From assembly GCA_022841465.1 (NCBI GenBank), contig JALHRL010000015.1, positions 22,720-86,719 on the forward strand: a stretch of 64,000 nt of DNA. Reading direction: 5' to 3'. Under the pieces are notes generated by a model. That model had not been told where the DNA came from and did no database searches. It saw nothing but the letters and a program-made list of their open reading frames with translations. This document shows positions 9,216 to 17,420 of the stretch, in pieces (within the stretch, counting starts at the first letter, position 1; each line of letters starts with the position of its first letter). This DNA is from Bacteroidia bacterium (lineage in GTDB: Bacteria; Bacteroidota; Bacteroidia; B-17B0; Aurantibacillaceae). A program made the position numbers and the translations under genes.

Positions 9216-10904
9216 TTAAATTCCAATTTTTGCATTTACAATCGCAATAATTTCAGCTTCTTTTTTAATTGTTTCTTCCTCTATTTTTTTGCCCTCAGCT
9301 AAAACCTTCGCAACAAATTCCTTGTCATCAAAACCAGCGGCATTAATTCTAACGTTCATAAAAGCTCCCATCACTGCGCTTCTTGCACAAAGTGCAGCAA
9401 CACCCGCATCTGATACTGAATTGGGATTTCCTTTTTCTGCCATTGCTTTTATTAAATCCAAGCTATCGAATGAAAGTTTCATAACTTGCAAAGGAATTTC
9501 TATTGCATATTTTGTTGCAGCGTTTATTGCTTCCGTTCTAATCTTTTTTTCTTCATCTGTTGCTTTTGGTAATCCGAAGGCATTCATAATTTTATTAAAG
9601 GCTATGGTATCTAAATCTACCATTTTTATAAGCTCGTCTTTTAATTTCTGACCTTTTTCTGCTTCCTTAGAAAATTCTTCCCATTTTTCGTCCCACCCTT
9701 TTTTATGCGAACTTAAATTTGCTACCATGGTTGCTAAACTTGCGCCCAAACTTCCTAAGTACGCAGAAATAGAACCGCCGCCAGGAGCAGGACTTTCAGA
9801 GGCTGTTTCATCTGCAAAAGCTTTTAAACTCATGCTTATTAATTTAGAATCAGCCGGGTTTTGAAGTAAATACTCAATAATTCTTTCCTCAGGTTTAAAT
9901 GGCGAAAGCTCATCTAAACCCATTGATTTTACTGCAATTTTAATTAACTCTTTTTCACTTACACCAACAGAACGTTCTTGTTTTTTAAGAAAATATTTTC
10001 CGGCATCAAGCATTGCCTTTAAAGGAATTAAGCCAACCAGCTCACTACCTGTAACTCTAATTCCGCGTTCGTTCGCTTTTTTGCAAACTTCATCAAACGC
10101 AATGTGAACCGGGGTAATATTAATGTTGGTTAAATTCATAGAGATTTGGGCAATTCCATATTCTTCAATATACCAACCGATGGCTTTTACCGATTTTAAT
10201 GAACCCGGTATTGATTTTGGTGAACCATCAGGGTTAGTTATTATTTTACCGTTTACTTTATTTCCTTCACGCATTACACGCCCGGCTTCACGCACATCAA
10301 AGGCAATAGAATTAGCACGACGTGTGGAGGTAGTATTTAAGTTTACATTATAGGCTACTAAAAAATCGCGCGCACCAATTACTGCAGCGCCACGTTTTGC
10401 ATCAAACTCAGCGGGACCCGCATCCGGTTTCCAATCCGGTAATTTTATTTTCTTAAAAAAACCTTCGTATTCCCCTGCACGAATTACCGATAAATTATTT
10501 CGTGACTTGTTAGGCTGAGCGTTTTCATAAAAATAAACAGGAATACCCAACTCTTTACCTACCTTATTTCCTAATTGAATGGCATATTTTGCCGTTTCTT
10601 CCATACTTATGTTACTAATTGGAATAAGCGGACAAACATCTGTTGCGCCCATACGCGGATGTTCGCCTTTGTGTTTGCTCATATCAATTAATTCGCCTGC
10701 TTTTTTAATAGCTAAAAACGCTGCCTGAACTACGGCATCAGGGTTTCCAACAAAAGTAACAACGGTTCGGTTGGTGGCTTTGCCCGGGTCAACGTTTAAT
10801 AGCTTAACACCATCTACGCTTTCAATTTCGTTGGTAATTAGTTTAATAATGTTCATGTCGTTCCCTTCACTAAAATTCGGAACGCATTCTATTAACTGAT
10901 TCAT
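9216..10904 (-). CDS. ftcD: Glutamate formimidoyltransferase fused to formimidoyl-THF cyclodeaminase
   Basis: This 562-residue bifunctional protein has the formiminotransferase N and C subdomains (about 1-330; start MNQLIECVPNFSEG, then HKGEHPRMGATDVCP). They are followed by the helical cyclodeaminase domain (about 365-562; ESPAPGGGSISAYLGSLGAS). The enzyme moves the formimino group of formiminoglutamate to tetrahydrofolate and then releases ammonia to give 5,10-methenyl-THF, the last step of one histidine degradation route. No hutH, hutU or hutI lies in the window. The start overlaps the stop of tag by 4 bases (ATGA), indicating coupling. The two-domain fusion is the same arrangement as the animal FTCD enzyme. 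Confidence 0.93.
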   Translation of the reverse strand: MNQLIECVPNFSEGNDMNIIKLITNEIESVDGVKLLNVDPGKATNRTVVTFVGNPDAVVQAAFLAIKKAGELIDMSKHKGEHPRMGATDVCPLIPISNISMEETAKYAIQLGNKVGKELGIPVYFYENAQPNKSRNNLSVIRAGEYEGFFKKIKLPDWKPDAGPAEFDAKRGAAVIGARDFLVAYNVNLNTTSTRRANSIAFDVREAGRVMREGNKVNGKIITNPDGSPKSIPGSLKSVKAIGWYIEEYGIAQISMNLTNINITPVHIAFDEVCKKANERGIRVTGSELVGLIPLKAMLDAGKYFLKKQERSVGVSEKELIKIAVKSMGLDELSPFKPEERIIEYLLQNPADSKLISMSLKAFADETASESPAPGGGSISAYLGSLGASLATMVANLSSHKKGWDEKWEEFSKEAEKGQKLKDELIKMVDLDTIAFNKIMNAFGLPKATDEEKKIRTEAINAATKYAIEIPLQVMKLSFDSLDLIKAMAEKGNPNSVSDAGVAALCARSAVMGAFMNVRINAAGFDDKEFVAKVLAEGKKIEEETIKKEAEIIAIVNAKIGI

Positions 10905-11479
10905 AATTTTAAATCTTTATGTGTTGAATTTATTTCTTTATATCGTTTGCATGATATTAGATGATCGTTCACCATGCCTATAGCTTGCATGTTTGCATAA
11001 CAAATGGTGCTTCCTCTGAATTTAAAACCTCGTTTTTTCATATCGCGCGCCATTTCATCACTTTCAGGGGAGGTAGGTTGAATATCTTTTTGATTTACTA
11101 ATTTATTTACAATGGGTTTGTTATTTACAAATTGCCAAACGTAATTATTAAAACTTCCGAATTCTTTTTGAATTTGCATAAAAGTTTGTGCGTTGGTAAT
11201 CATTCCTTTTATTTTTAATCTGTTGCGAATAATACCTTCGTCTTGCATTAATTTTTCTACATCTTTCTCTGTAAATTTTGCTACTTTTTTGTAATCGAAA
11301 TTGGCAAATGCTTTTTTAAAGCCTTTACGGCGGTGTAAAATTGTTTTCCACGATAAACCGGCCTGAAAGCACTCTAAAACAATAAACTCAAAATGCTTTT
11401 TATCGTCAACAACCGGCACGCCCCACTCTTCGTCGTGGTATTTTTGCATTAAACTATCGTTACCTGGCCAACTACACAT
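10901..11479 (-). CDS. tag: DNA-3-methyladenine glycosylase I
   Basis: This 192-residue base-excision repair enzyme removes 3-methyladenine from alkylated DNA. The zinc-snap residues expected for the family are visible: Cys2 (MCSW) and His15 (YHDEEWGVP) at the N-terminus, and the HxxxC pair in DHLISCKRY near the C-terminus. The catalytic-region motif ECFQAGLSW is at about residue 36. The length matches E. coli Tag. It is the first gene of the minus-strand group tag-ftcD-dCMP deaminase-basic protein, and is divergent from ccmB with 92 bases between them. Confidence 0.95.
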   Translation of the reverse strand: MCSWPGNDSLMQKYHDEEWGVPVVDDKKHFEFIVLECFQAGLSWKTILHRRKGFKKAFANFDYKKVAKFTEKDVEKLMQDEGIIRNRLKIKGMITNAQTFMQIQKEFGSFNNYVWQFVNNKPIVNKLVNQKDIQPTSPESDEMARDMKKRGFKFRGSTICYANMQAIGMVNDHLISCKRYKEINSTHKDLKL

Positions 11480-11528
11480 ATTAAATAGAGGTTCAAATAT
11501 ACTTTATTTAAATGCAATATTTAAATGC

Positions 11529-11564
11529 TTTGTATTATTTCAATCAAGAATTAGTATAACTTTG
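11529..11564 (+). promoter_or_regulatory. Promoter for the ccm operon
   Basis: TAACTTTG at 11557-11564 matches the -7 consensus TAnnTTTG exactly. An upstream TTTG at 11529-11532 is 24 bases away, longer than the usual 18-20. The ccmB ATG begins 7 bases after the -7 box, so the transcript would have almost no leader. Confidence 0.5.
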
Positions 11565-11571
11565 TGAACCA

Positions 11572-12231
11572 ATGCTTAAAAGGCAATTATACGAACTTGT
11601 AAAAAAAGAATTTATCCTTGAATTCAGGCAAAAAGCCTCGTTGGGTGGTGTTTTAATTTACGTTGTCGCCACTATTTTTATTTCGGCTTTAAGTTTTAAT
11701 AAAATTATTGCACCCAATATTTGGAATGCCTTGTTTTGGATTATTTTTTTATTTTCGGCAATTACCATTTGCGGTAAAAGTTTTGCTCGTGAAACTGCGG
11801 GTGTTTCGTTAAACAATTATTTAAATTATAAACCGCTTATTTTTATTTCATCAAAACTTATTTACAATTTTCTATTTCTTTTTTTGGTGAGTTTAATTAC
11901 TTTGTTTTTCTACAGCTGGTTTGTAGGTTATTTAATAGATAATTTTGCGCTTTTTATTTTAGTGTTATTGCTGGCATCTTTGGGTTTTTCTTCCGTTTTA
12001 ACCTTAATGAGTGCCATTGCTTCAAAAGCAGAAAACAATTTTACGTTGGTAAGTATTTTAAGTTTTCCGGTATTAATTCCGGTTTTGGTTTTGGTTTTAA
12101 GAATTGGAAAGCAAGCCATAGATGGATTAAATTGGAGTGTGAGTTATGATTTTTTAATGATTTTAAGCGGAATTAATGTAATTAGCGTAGTACTTAGCAT
12201 ACTTTTATTTCCGTATCTTTGGCGCTCTTAA
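11572..12231 (+). CDS. ccmB: Heme exporter membrane subunit CcmB
   Basis: This 219-residue integral membrane protein has about six predicted hydrophobic helices and matches CcmB length and character (N-terminal KKEFILEFRQKASLGGVLIYV). With the ATPase CcmA and with CcmC, CcmB drives release of heme-loaded CcmE during cytochrome c maturation in the cytoplasmic membrane. It is the first gene of ccmB-ccmC-ccmD-ccmE-ccmF. The partner ATPase gene is not next to it; a candidate is at 35566-36198. A promoter box ends 7 bases before the ATG. Confidence 0.88.
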   Translation: MLKRQLYELVKKEFILEFRQKASLGGVLIYVVATIFISALSFNKIIAPNIWNALFWIIFLFSAITICGKSFARETAGVSLNNYLNYKPLIFISSKLIYNFLFLFLVSLITLFFYSWFVGYLIDNFALFILVLLLASLGFSSVLTLMSAIASKAENNFTLVSILSFPVLIPVLVLVLRIGKQAIDGLNWSVSYDFLMILSGINVISVVLSILLFPYLWRS

Positions 12232-12233
12232 AA

Positions 12234-12896
12234 ATGAAAAACAACTGGTACAAAATACTTTCTGTTATTTTAATTCTATATACCTTAATTTGGGGAATGT
12301 TGGGGCCGGTACCACGTTTAGATATTTTAAACGAAACCATCAGAAATTTGTATTACCATGTACCAATTTGGTTTGCCATGTTGTTTCAAATGGGTGTTTC
12401 GGTTTTTTACAGTGCGAAGTATTTAAATTCAAATAAAAAAGAGGATGATTCGGTTGCCTTTAATGCCGCTCTTGTTGGTATTTTATTTTCTATTCCCGGA
12501 ATAATAACCGGAGCATTTTGGGCTCGGTTTACCTGGGGAACATGGTGGACATTTGAAGATCCTAAATTAAATGGAGTAGCCATTGGAATAATTATGTATT
12601 TAATATATTTTGTTTTGCGCGCTTCCATTATTCAAGAAACTTCTAAAGCACGTGTTAGTTCTGTCTTCAACATTTTTGCGTTTGTAATGTTAATACTATT
12701 TATAATGGTGTTCCCCCGTTTAACTGATTCTTTACATCCCGGTAATGGCGGTAATCCGGCCTTTGGAAAATATGATTTAGACAGCAACATGCGTTTGGTT
12801 TTTTATCCGGCTGTTATTGGTTGGATATTATTTAGCGGATGGATTTTAAATTTATTTAATAGATTATCAATCTTAAAAGAAGTAAACAATGAATAA
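12234..12896 (+). CDS. ccmC: Heme handling protein CcmC (cytochrome c maturation)
   Basis: I choose the ATG at 12234 (220 residues), two bases after the ccmB stop; a TTG five codons earlier lies inside ccmB and is less likely. The six-helix protein carries a Trp-rich periplasmic motif (FTWGTWWTFEDPKL, WGTWW at residues 101-105). It also has two flanking histidines expected to ligate heme (His42 in YYHVPIW and His168 in DSLHPGN). CcmC loads heme onto CcmE. The gene overlaps ccmD by 8 bases. It belongs to the heme-handling CcmC/CcmF/CcsA family; the small size and context make CcmC clear. Confidence 0.93.
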   Translation: MKNNWYKILSVILILYTLIWGMLGPVPRLDILNETIRNLYYHVPIWFAMLFQMGVSVFYSAKYLNSNKKEDDSVAFNAALVGILFSIPGIITGAFWARFTWGTWWTFEDPKLNGVAIGIIMYLIYFVLRASIIQETSKARVSSVFNIFAFVMLILFIMVFPRLTDSLHPGNGGNPAFGKYDLDSNMRLVFYPAVIGWILFSGWILNLFNRLSILKEVNNE

Positions 12897-13104
12897 AGTA
12901 ATTCTTTTATTTTTATTTAGCATTTTTAGTTTAATAACAAATGCGCAAAACGCTGAAATGGCTGATACCTTTAGACAAGAGGGAAAAATTTATGTTGTTA
13001 TTGCTGTACTTGCAGTTGTATTTGTTAGTATTGTATTTATGTTGTTTATTATTGAAAGAAAAGTAAGCAAATTGGAGAAAGAATTAAAAAATAAAGCAGA
13101 TTAA
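12889..13104 (+). CDS. CcmD-like small membrane protein
   Basis: The 71-residue protein has an N-terminal signal-like helix (MNKVILLFLFSIFSLITNAQ), a second membrane helix (about 34-54) and a charged tail (ERKVSKLEKELKNK). CcmD normally has one helix and a basic tail and bridges CcmC to the CcmAB exporter. Here position between ccmC and ccmE, size and the charged tail after the last helix support the assignment, while the extra N-terminal signal segment is typical of Bacteroidota versions. It overlaps ccmC by 8 bases, and its stop shares one base with the ccmE start. Confidence 0.75.
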   Translation: MNKVILLFLFSIFSLITNAQNAEMADTFRQEGKIYVVIAVLAVVFVSIVFMLFIIERKVSKLEKELKNKAD

Positions 13105-13490
13105 TGAAAAAGATATACATTGTAGCCATCGTTATTTTAGCAGTTGCTGTTGTGGTAATTATGATGTCGTTAAAAAACACAACTACTTACAGTGATTTTA
13201 CAGAAGCTGCTGAAAATCCTGAAAAAGAGTTTCATATAGTAGGAAAGCTGGATAAAACTCAAGCGCAGGTTTATGAACCAACCATAAATCCTGATGAGTT
13301 TAGCTTTTATTTAACCGATAATAAAGGCGCCACCAAACAAGTTGTACTTCACAAAAGTAAACCACAAGATTTTGATAAGAGTGAACAAATTGTTTTAATA
13401 GGAACGATGCGAAATGATGTTTTTCATGCAAATGATATTCTTTTAAAATGCCCGAGTAAATACAATGATGGTGTACCACAGGAACAATAA
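13104..13490 (+). CDS. ccmE: Heme chaperone CcmE, CxxxY variant
   Basis: The 128-residue protein has an N-terminal membrane anchor (about 3-22) and a small beta-barrel OB-fold domain. CcmE carries heme covalently from CcmC to CcmF on the outer face of the cytoplasmic membrane. Classical CcmE binds heme through His in an HxxxY motif. Here the equivalent stretch reads ILLKCPSKYND, so Cys116 replaces the His and Tyr120 is kept, matching the less common CxxxY class known from some anaerobes and archaea. Start and preceding stop overlap as TAATG. Identification rests on domain pattern, the C-terminal motif and operon position. Confidence 0.88.
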   Translation: MKKIYIVAIVILAVAVVVIMMSLKNTTTYSDFTEAAENPEKEFHIVGKLDKTQAQVYEPTINPDEFSFYLTDNKGATKQVVLHKSKPQDFDKSEQIVLIGTMRNDVFHANDILLKCPSKYNDGVPQEQ

Positions 13491-13496
13491 ATAAAA

Positions 13497-16076
13497 TTGA
13501 ATACAGTTGAAAATATATCAGAACATATTTTGGCCGGGAAACTGGGTCATGGTTTTGTTATTCTTTCATTTGTGGCATCTTTTATTTCTTTTCTGGCTTA
13601 TTTTCTTTCTGCAAAAAACACCGAATATTTAAAATTTGCCCGCATGTTTTTTAAACTGCATGCTGTTTCAGTAATGGGTGTGGCAGTAACTTTATTTTAC
13701 ATGTTGTTTAATCATTATTTTGAGTATCAGTATGTTTATCAACACAGCAGCCGTTCTATGGACATGCAATACATCCTTTCTTGTTTTTGGGAAGGACAAG
13801 AAGGAAGTTTTTTATTATGGACATTTTGGAATGTTGTTTTAGGTTTAATATTAATTAAAGTATTAAAGGGAGGAGAATGGGAAGCCCCTGTATTAACCAT
13901 TTTTGCATTAGTACAAGTGTTTTTAGCCAGTATGATATTAGGAATTGTTATTGGCGATGTAAAAATTGGAAGCAATCCTTTTTTACTTTTAAGAGAACAT
14001 CCGGATACTATGAAGATGCCGTTTTTGCAATTTGAAAATTATTTAGAAAAAATTGATGGCAGAGGATTAAATCCATTGTTAATGAATTATTGGATGACCA
14101 TTCATCCGCCAACTTTATTTTTAGGATTTGCATCAACTCTTGTACCCTTTGCATTTGCAATTGCAGCATTGTGGAATAAAAAATACAACGATTGGCAAAA
14201 GATGGCTTTACCTTGGACGTTCTTTAGCGTTTTTGTATTAGGTGTAGGAATTTTAATGGGTGGCGCCTGGGCTTATGAGGCATTAAGCTTTGGAGGTTTT
14301 TGGGCTTGGGATCCGGTAGAAAATTCTTCGTTAGTGCCATGGCTGGTAATTGTTGCAGCAGGCCATACCATGATAATTAATAAAAACAAAGGAGGTTCTT
14401 TATTCACTACACATTTTTTATCTATTAGTTCGTTTTTATTAGTTCTGTATTCTACTTTTTTAACGCGAAGCGGAATTTTAGGAAACGCCAGCGTGCACGC
14501 CTTTACAGATTTGGGAATGCAGGGCCAGTTAGTTTTGTATATGCTTACTTTTATTTTCATTGGGATTATTTTATTAATTAATAATGATTTACTAAAATGG
14601 ACCTACTTAGTACTTTCTATTTTATTAATGTTTTTTGCAGTACTGTACGATATTAAAAAAATTGCATTGTTAGTTTGGGTTATAGCATCTGTAATTATTA
14701 CAATCTGGTCGTATTACAAATATTTCCCAAAAGAAAAAGAGGAAGAAGAATTGTATTCGCGTGAGTTTTGGATTTTTATAGGAAGCATTGTTTTAATGTT
14801 AAGCGCATTTGTAATTACCTACTTTACGTCTTTACCTGTTATAAACAAACTATTTGATTTAAAGTACGCCCAGTTAAAAGTGCAAGAGTACAATCGTTTT
14901 ATGATTCCTTTTTCCGTTATTTTAATTTTGTTAGTTGGAGCCGCACAATTTTTAAAGTATAAAAGAAATGAACCAAAGTTATTTTACAAAAGCATATCGC
15001 TTAGTTTTATTTTAGCTTTATTGTTTGGTTTAGCAGCTAGCATTCCTTTATATTTTATAGATTCGAATAAGGACCACTCAGTTTACGATGTAGCCGGATA
15101 TACTGCTTTATTTATAGCTTCTATGTTTGCTGTGTTTGCTAACATTACATTTGTTTTAAAAGTATTAAAAGGAAATTTAAAAAAAGCAGGAGCATCTATT
15201 GCTCATATTGGTTTTGCATTTATTTTAATTGGCGCATTGGTTTCTACTTCAAAAAAAGTAACCTTATCAAAAAACACCTCCAAACAAAACGTTGCTGACT
15301 TAGGAAAGGAGTTTGATAATCAAAAAAGTATTTTACTTACTAAGGGCGATACTCTGCCTATGGGGCCATACTTAGTTACCTATAAAGGAAAAGAAAGAAT
15401 TGGTATTGATGTGTACTTTAATATAGATTATTTAAAAGCTGGAAAAGAGGGTAAACCTGAATACGATTTTACTTTACGTCCTAAAGTACAAGATAACCCG
15501 CGTATGGGAATGGCACCCGACCCTGATACCAAACATTATTTAAATAGGGATATTTATACCCATGTTACCTATGCCATATTAAGTGCTGAAGCCGATTCTG
15601 TTGCAAAAGGAAAATACCGCGAAGCAAAAAATTATATTGGTCACGTTAAGGATACCATATTTGCTACAAATGCAATTATAGTTATTGATTCCTTAAAAAC
15701 GAATTTAAGTGAAAGCGATTACAAAAAGAATGATTCTTTATTAGAAGTAACAGCCGTTTTAACTGCTTTTGACATAAACGGTAATATTCATAAAGCATAT
15801 CCAAAGTATGTAATTAAAAACAATATGATTATTCCTAATACCGACGAAATTGAAGCTTTAGGATTAAAGTTTGTTTTTTGGAAAATTAATCCGGAAGAAG
15901 GCTCTGTTGAAATTACCATGAGTGAGAAAGTTGGAAACACCAAAGAATTTATTGTAATGGAAGCTCATTTATTTCCGTTTATAAATGTTTTATGGTTGGG
16001 TTGTATTGTTATGGCTATTGGTACATGTATTGCTATAATAGAAAGAGTAAAGCAAATGAGAAGAAAGAATGCCTAA
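13497..16076 (+). CDS. ccmF: Cytochrome c heme lyase CcmF/CcsA-like
   Basis: This 859-residue polytopic protein joins heme to apocytochrome c. It carries the family motif SCFWEGQEGSFLLW (about 95-108) and the WWD-type heme motif FGGFWAWDPVENSS (265-278). The likely heme-ligand histidines are His203 (MTIHPPTLF) and His290 (AAGHT). A large extracytoplasmic C-terminal domain (about 600-825) is closed by a final membrane helix. No ATG fits the N-terminus, so TTG at 13497 is used, 6 bases after ccmE. It overlaps the DUF2520 gene by 8 bases. CcmH, CcmG and CcmI genes do not follow, unlike in proteobacterial operons. Confidence 0.92.
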   Translation: MNTVENISEHILAGKLGHGFVILSFVASFISFLAYFLSAKNTEYLKFARMFFKLHAVSVMGVAVTLFYMLFNHYFEYQYVYQHSSRSMDMQYILSCFWEGQEGSFLLWTFWNVVLGLILIKVLKGGEWEAPVLTIFALVQVFLASMILGIVIGDVKIGSNPFLLLREHPDTMKMPFLQFENYLEKIDGRGLNPLLMNYWMTIHPPTLFLGFASTLVPFAFAIAALWNKKYNDWQKMALPWTFFSVFVLGVGILMGGAWAYEALSFGGFWAWDPVENSSLVPWLVIVAAGHTMIINKNKGGSLFTTHFLSISSFLLVLYSTFLTRSGILGNASVHAFTDLGMQGQLVLYMLTFIFIGIILLINNDLLKWTYLVLSILLMFFAVLYDIKKIALLVWVIASVIITIWSYYKYFPKEKEEEELYSREFWIFIGSIVLMLSAFVITYFTSLPVINKLFDLKYAQLKVQEYNRFMIPFSVILILLVGAAQFLKYKRNEPKLFYKSISLSFILALLFGLAASIPLYFIDSNKDHSVYDVAGYTALFIASMFAVFANITFVLKVLKGNLKKAGASIAHIGFAFILIGALVSTSKKVTLSKNTSKQNVADLGKEFDNQKSILLTKGDTLPMGPYLVTYKGKERIGIDVYFNIDYLKAGKEGKPEYDFTLRPKVQDNPRMGMAPDPDTKHYLNRDIYTHVTYAILSAEADSVAKGKYREAKNYIGHVKDTIFATNAIIVIDSLKTNLSESDYKKNDSLLEVTAVLTAFDINGNIHKAYPKYVIKNNMIIPNTDEIEALGLKFVFWKINPEEGSVEITMSEKVGNTKEFIVMEAHLFPFINVLWLGCIVMAIGTCIAIIERVKQMRRKNA

Positions 16077-16854
16077 AGCTTCTAAAAAAAATATAGCCAT
16101 TATTGGCTGTGGAAACATGGCTTGGCATATTGCTAATAAATTCAAAGGAAATTTTAATTTACAAGTTTATAACCATAAACCTAACGCAATACTTTCACAA
16201 TTTGCTAAAGAATTTAAGGCACAAACAGATGGAAGTTTAAGTAATATAAATGAAACAGTTGAAGTTTATTTTATTTGTGTAAAAGATGAGTTTATAATTG
16301 ATACAATAAAAAAACTAAATGTAAATTCTATCATTTTAATTACTTCCGGTAATTTTGATTTAGAAACTATCCCTTCTTCTTATAAAAATTGCGCCATTTT
16401 TTACCCGTTGCAAACGTTCACCAAAAATGTTAGCGTTAATTGGAGTGAGTTGAATATTATTTGGGAATCAACTTCAAAAAAAGCAGAATTTAAGGTAAAA
16501 GAAATAGCAAAGTATATTAAGCCAAAAAGCTTGATTCAATTAAATTATAAAAAGCGATTAAACATACATCTTTCGGCTGTATTGGTAAATAATTTTACAA
16601 ACAGTTTATATGTAGAGGCTGACACTATTTTAAAGCGTACCGATAAAAAATTGGATATAAATATTTTATTACCATTAATAAAACAAAACATATTAAAATT
16701 ACAAACTACATCTCCTAAAAAAGCACAAACAGGTCCTGCAAAACGAAAGGATAAGGTAGTTTTGAAAAAACATTTAAGTATTATTGAGAATAAGAAAGTA
16801 AGAGAACTTTATAAGTTGTTTAACTCATTAATTAACGAACAGCAAGATGCTTAA
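16069..16854 (+). CDS. DUF2520 Rossmann-fold protein (NADP-dependent oxidoreductase-like)
   Basis: The 261-residue protein has an N-terminal nucleotide-binding Rossmann motif (IAIIGCGNMAWHIANKF, GxGxxA-type) like that of F420-dependent NADP reductases and ketopantoate reductases. The C-terminal helical domain corresponds to DUF2520 (about 150-255; HLSAVLVNNFTNSLYVEA). The substrate is unknown. It overlaps ccmF by 8 bases and the KdsC-like gene by 8 bases, so it appears to be co-translated. A DUF2520, HAD phosphatase, UbiA, Maf order recurs in Bacteroidota as far as I know, but the functional link is not established. Confidence 0.82.
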   Translation: MPKASKKNIAIIGCGNMAWHIANKFKGNFNLQVYNHKPNAILSQFAKEFKAQTDGSLSNINETVEVYFICVKDEFIIDTIKKLNVNSIILITSGNFDLETIPSSYKNCAIFYPLQTFTKNVSVNWSELNIIWESTSKKAEFKVKEIAKYIKPKSLIQLNYKKRLNIHLSAVLVNNFTNSLYVEADTILKRTDKKLDINILLPLIKQNILKLQTTSPKKAQTGPAKRKDKVVLKKHLSIIENKKVRELYKLFNSLINEQQDA

Positions 16855-17359
16855 TTTTAAACAAGCTTTAAATAAAATTACCACCTTAATGTTTGATATT
16901 GATGGTGTTTTAACCGATGGAAAAGTTATTGTAACCGAAACAGGTGAATTGCTTCGCAATTTAAATTCTAAAGACGGGTACGCAATTCAGTTAGCTGTAA
17001 AGAAGGGATACAAAATTGTAATAATATCAGGGGGAAATAACGAAGCTGTTAAAAAGGCATTAAGCAGAAGTGGAATTACAGATATTTTTATTAAGCAACA
17101 CGATAAATTAGCTTGTTATAAAGAGTACATCCATTCAAACAACCTAAATGATGATGAGGTTTTATACATGGGTGATGATTTGCCTGACTGGGAGGTAATG
17201 AGTAGAGTAGGTGTGCCTGTTTGCCCAAACGATGCTGCAACAGAAATAAAAAATATATGTATCTATGTTTCTGATAAAAAGGGCGGTGAAGGTTGTGTGC
17301 GTGATGTTATAGAGCAAACCATGCGCGTACAAGGAAAATGGGAAATTGCTCATTGGTAA
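16847..17359 (+). CDS. HAD-family phosphatase, KdsC-like (3-deoxy-D-manno-octulosonate 8-phosphate phosphatase)
   Basis: The 170-residue HAD enzyme has the nucleophile motif LMFDIDGVLTDG with Asp17 and Asp19. Motif II is IISGG, and motif III/IV is near MGDDLPDW. The short cap-less form and length match KdsC, which dephosphorylates Kdo-8-phosphate for lipopolysaccharide inner core synthesis. The lpx genes at 36-38 kb are consistent with a lipopolysaccharide-making cell, but kdsA, kdsB and kdsD are not in the window. A related sugar-phosphate phosphatase activity is possible. It overlaps the previous gene by 8 bases and is followed by a 61-base gap. Confidence 0.85.
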   Translation: MLNFKQALNKITTLMFDIDGVLTDGKVIVTETGELLRNLNSKDGYAIQLAVKKGYKIVIISGGNNEAVKKALSRSGITDIFIKQHDKLACYKEYIHSNNLNDDEVLYMGDDLPDWEVMSRVGVPVCPNDAATEIKNICIYVSDKKGGEGCVRDVIEQTMRVQGKWEIAHW

Positions 17360-17420
17360 TACTGAGCATATTGATTTTACTTTTTTTAATCTTTAAAATT
17401 TTGTTACTTTAATACACATA

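Noticed and set aside
9289..9651. 120-residue frame antisense to ftcD
   Set aside because: ftcD on the other strand is a complete, conserved enzyme; the antisense frame has no recognised domain.
12219..12233. TTG start extending CcmC by five codons
   Set aside because: It overlaps the end of ccmB, and ATG at 12234 gives a normal CcmC N-terminus.
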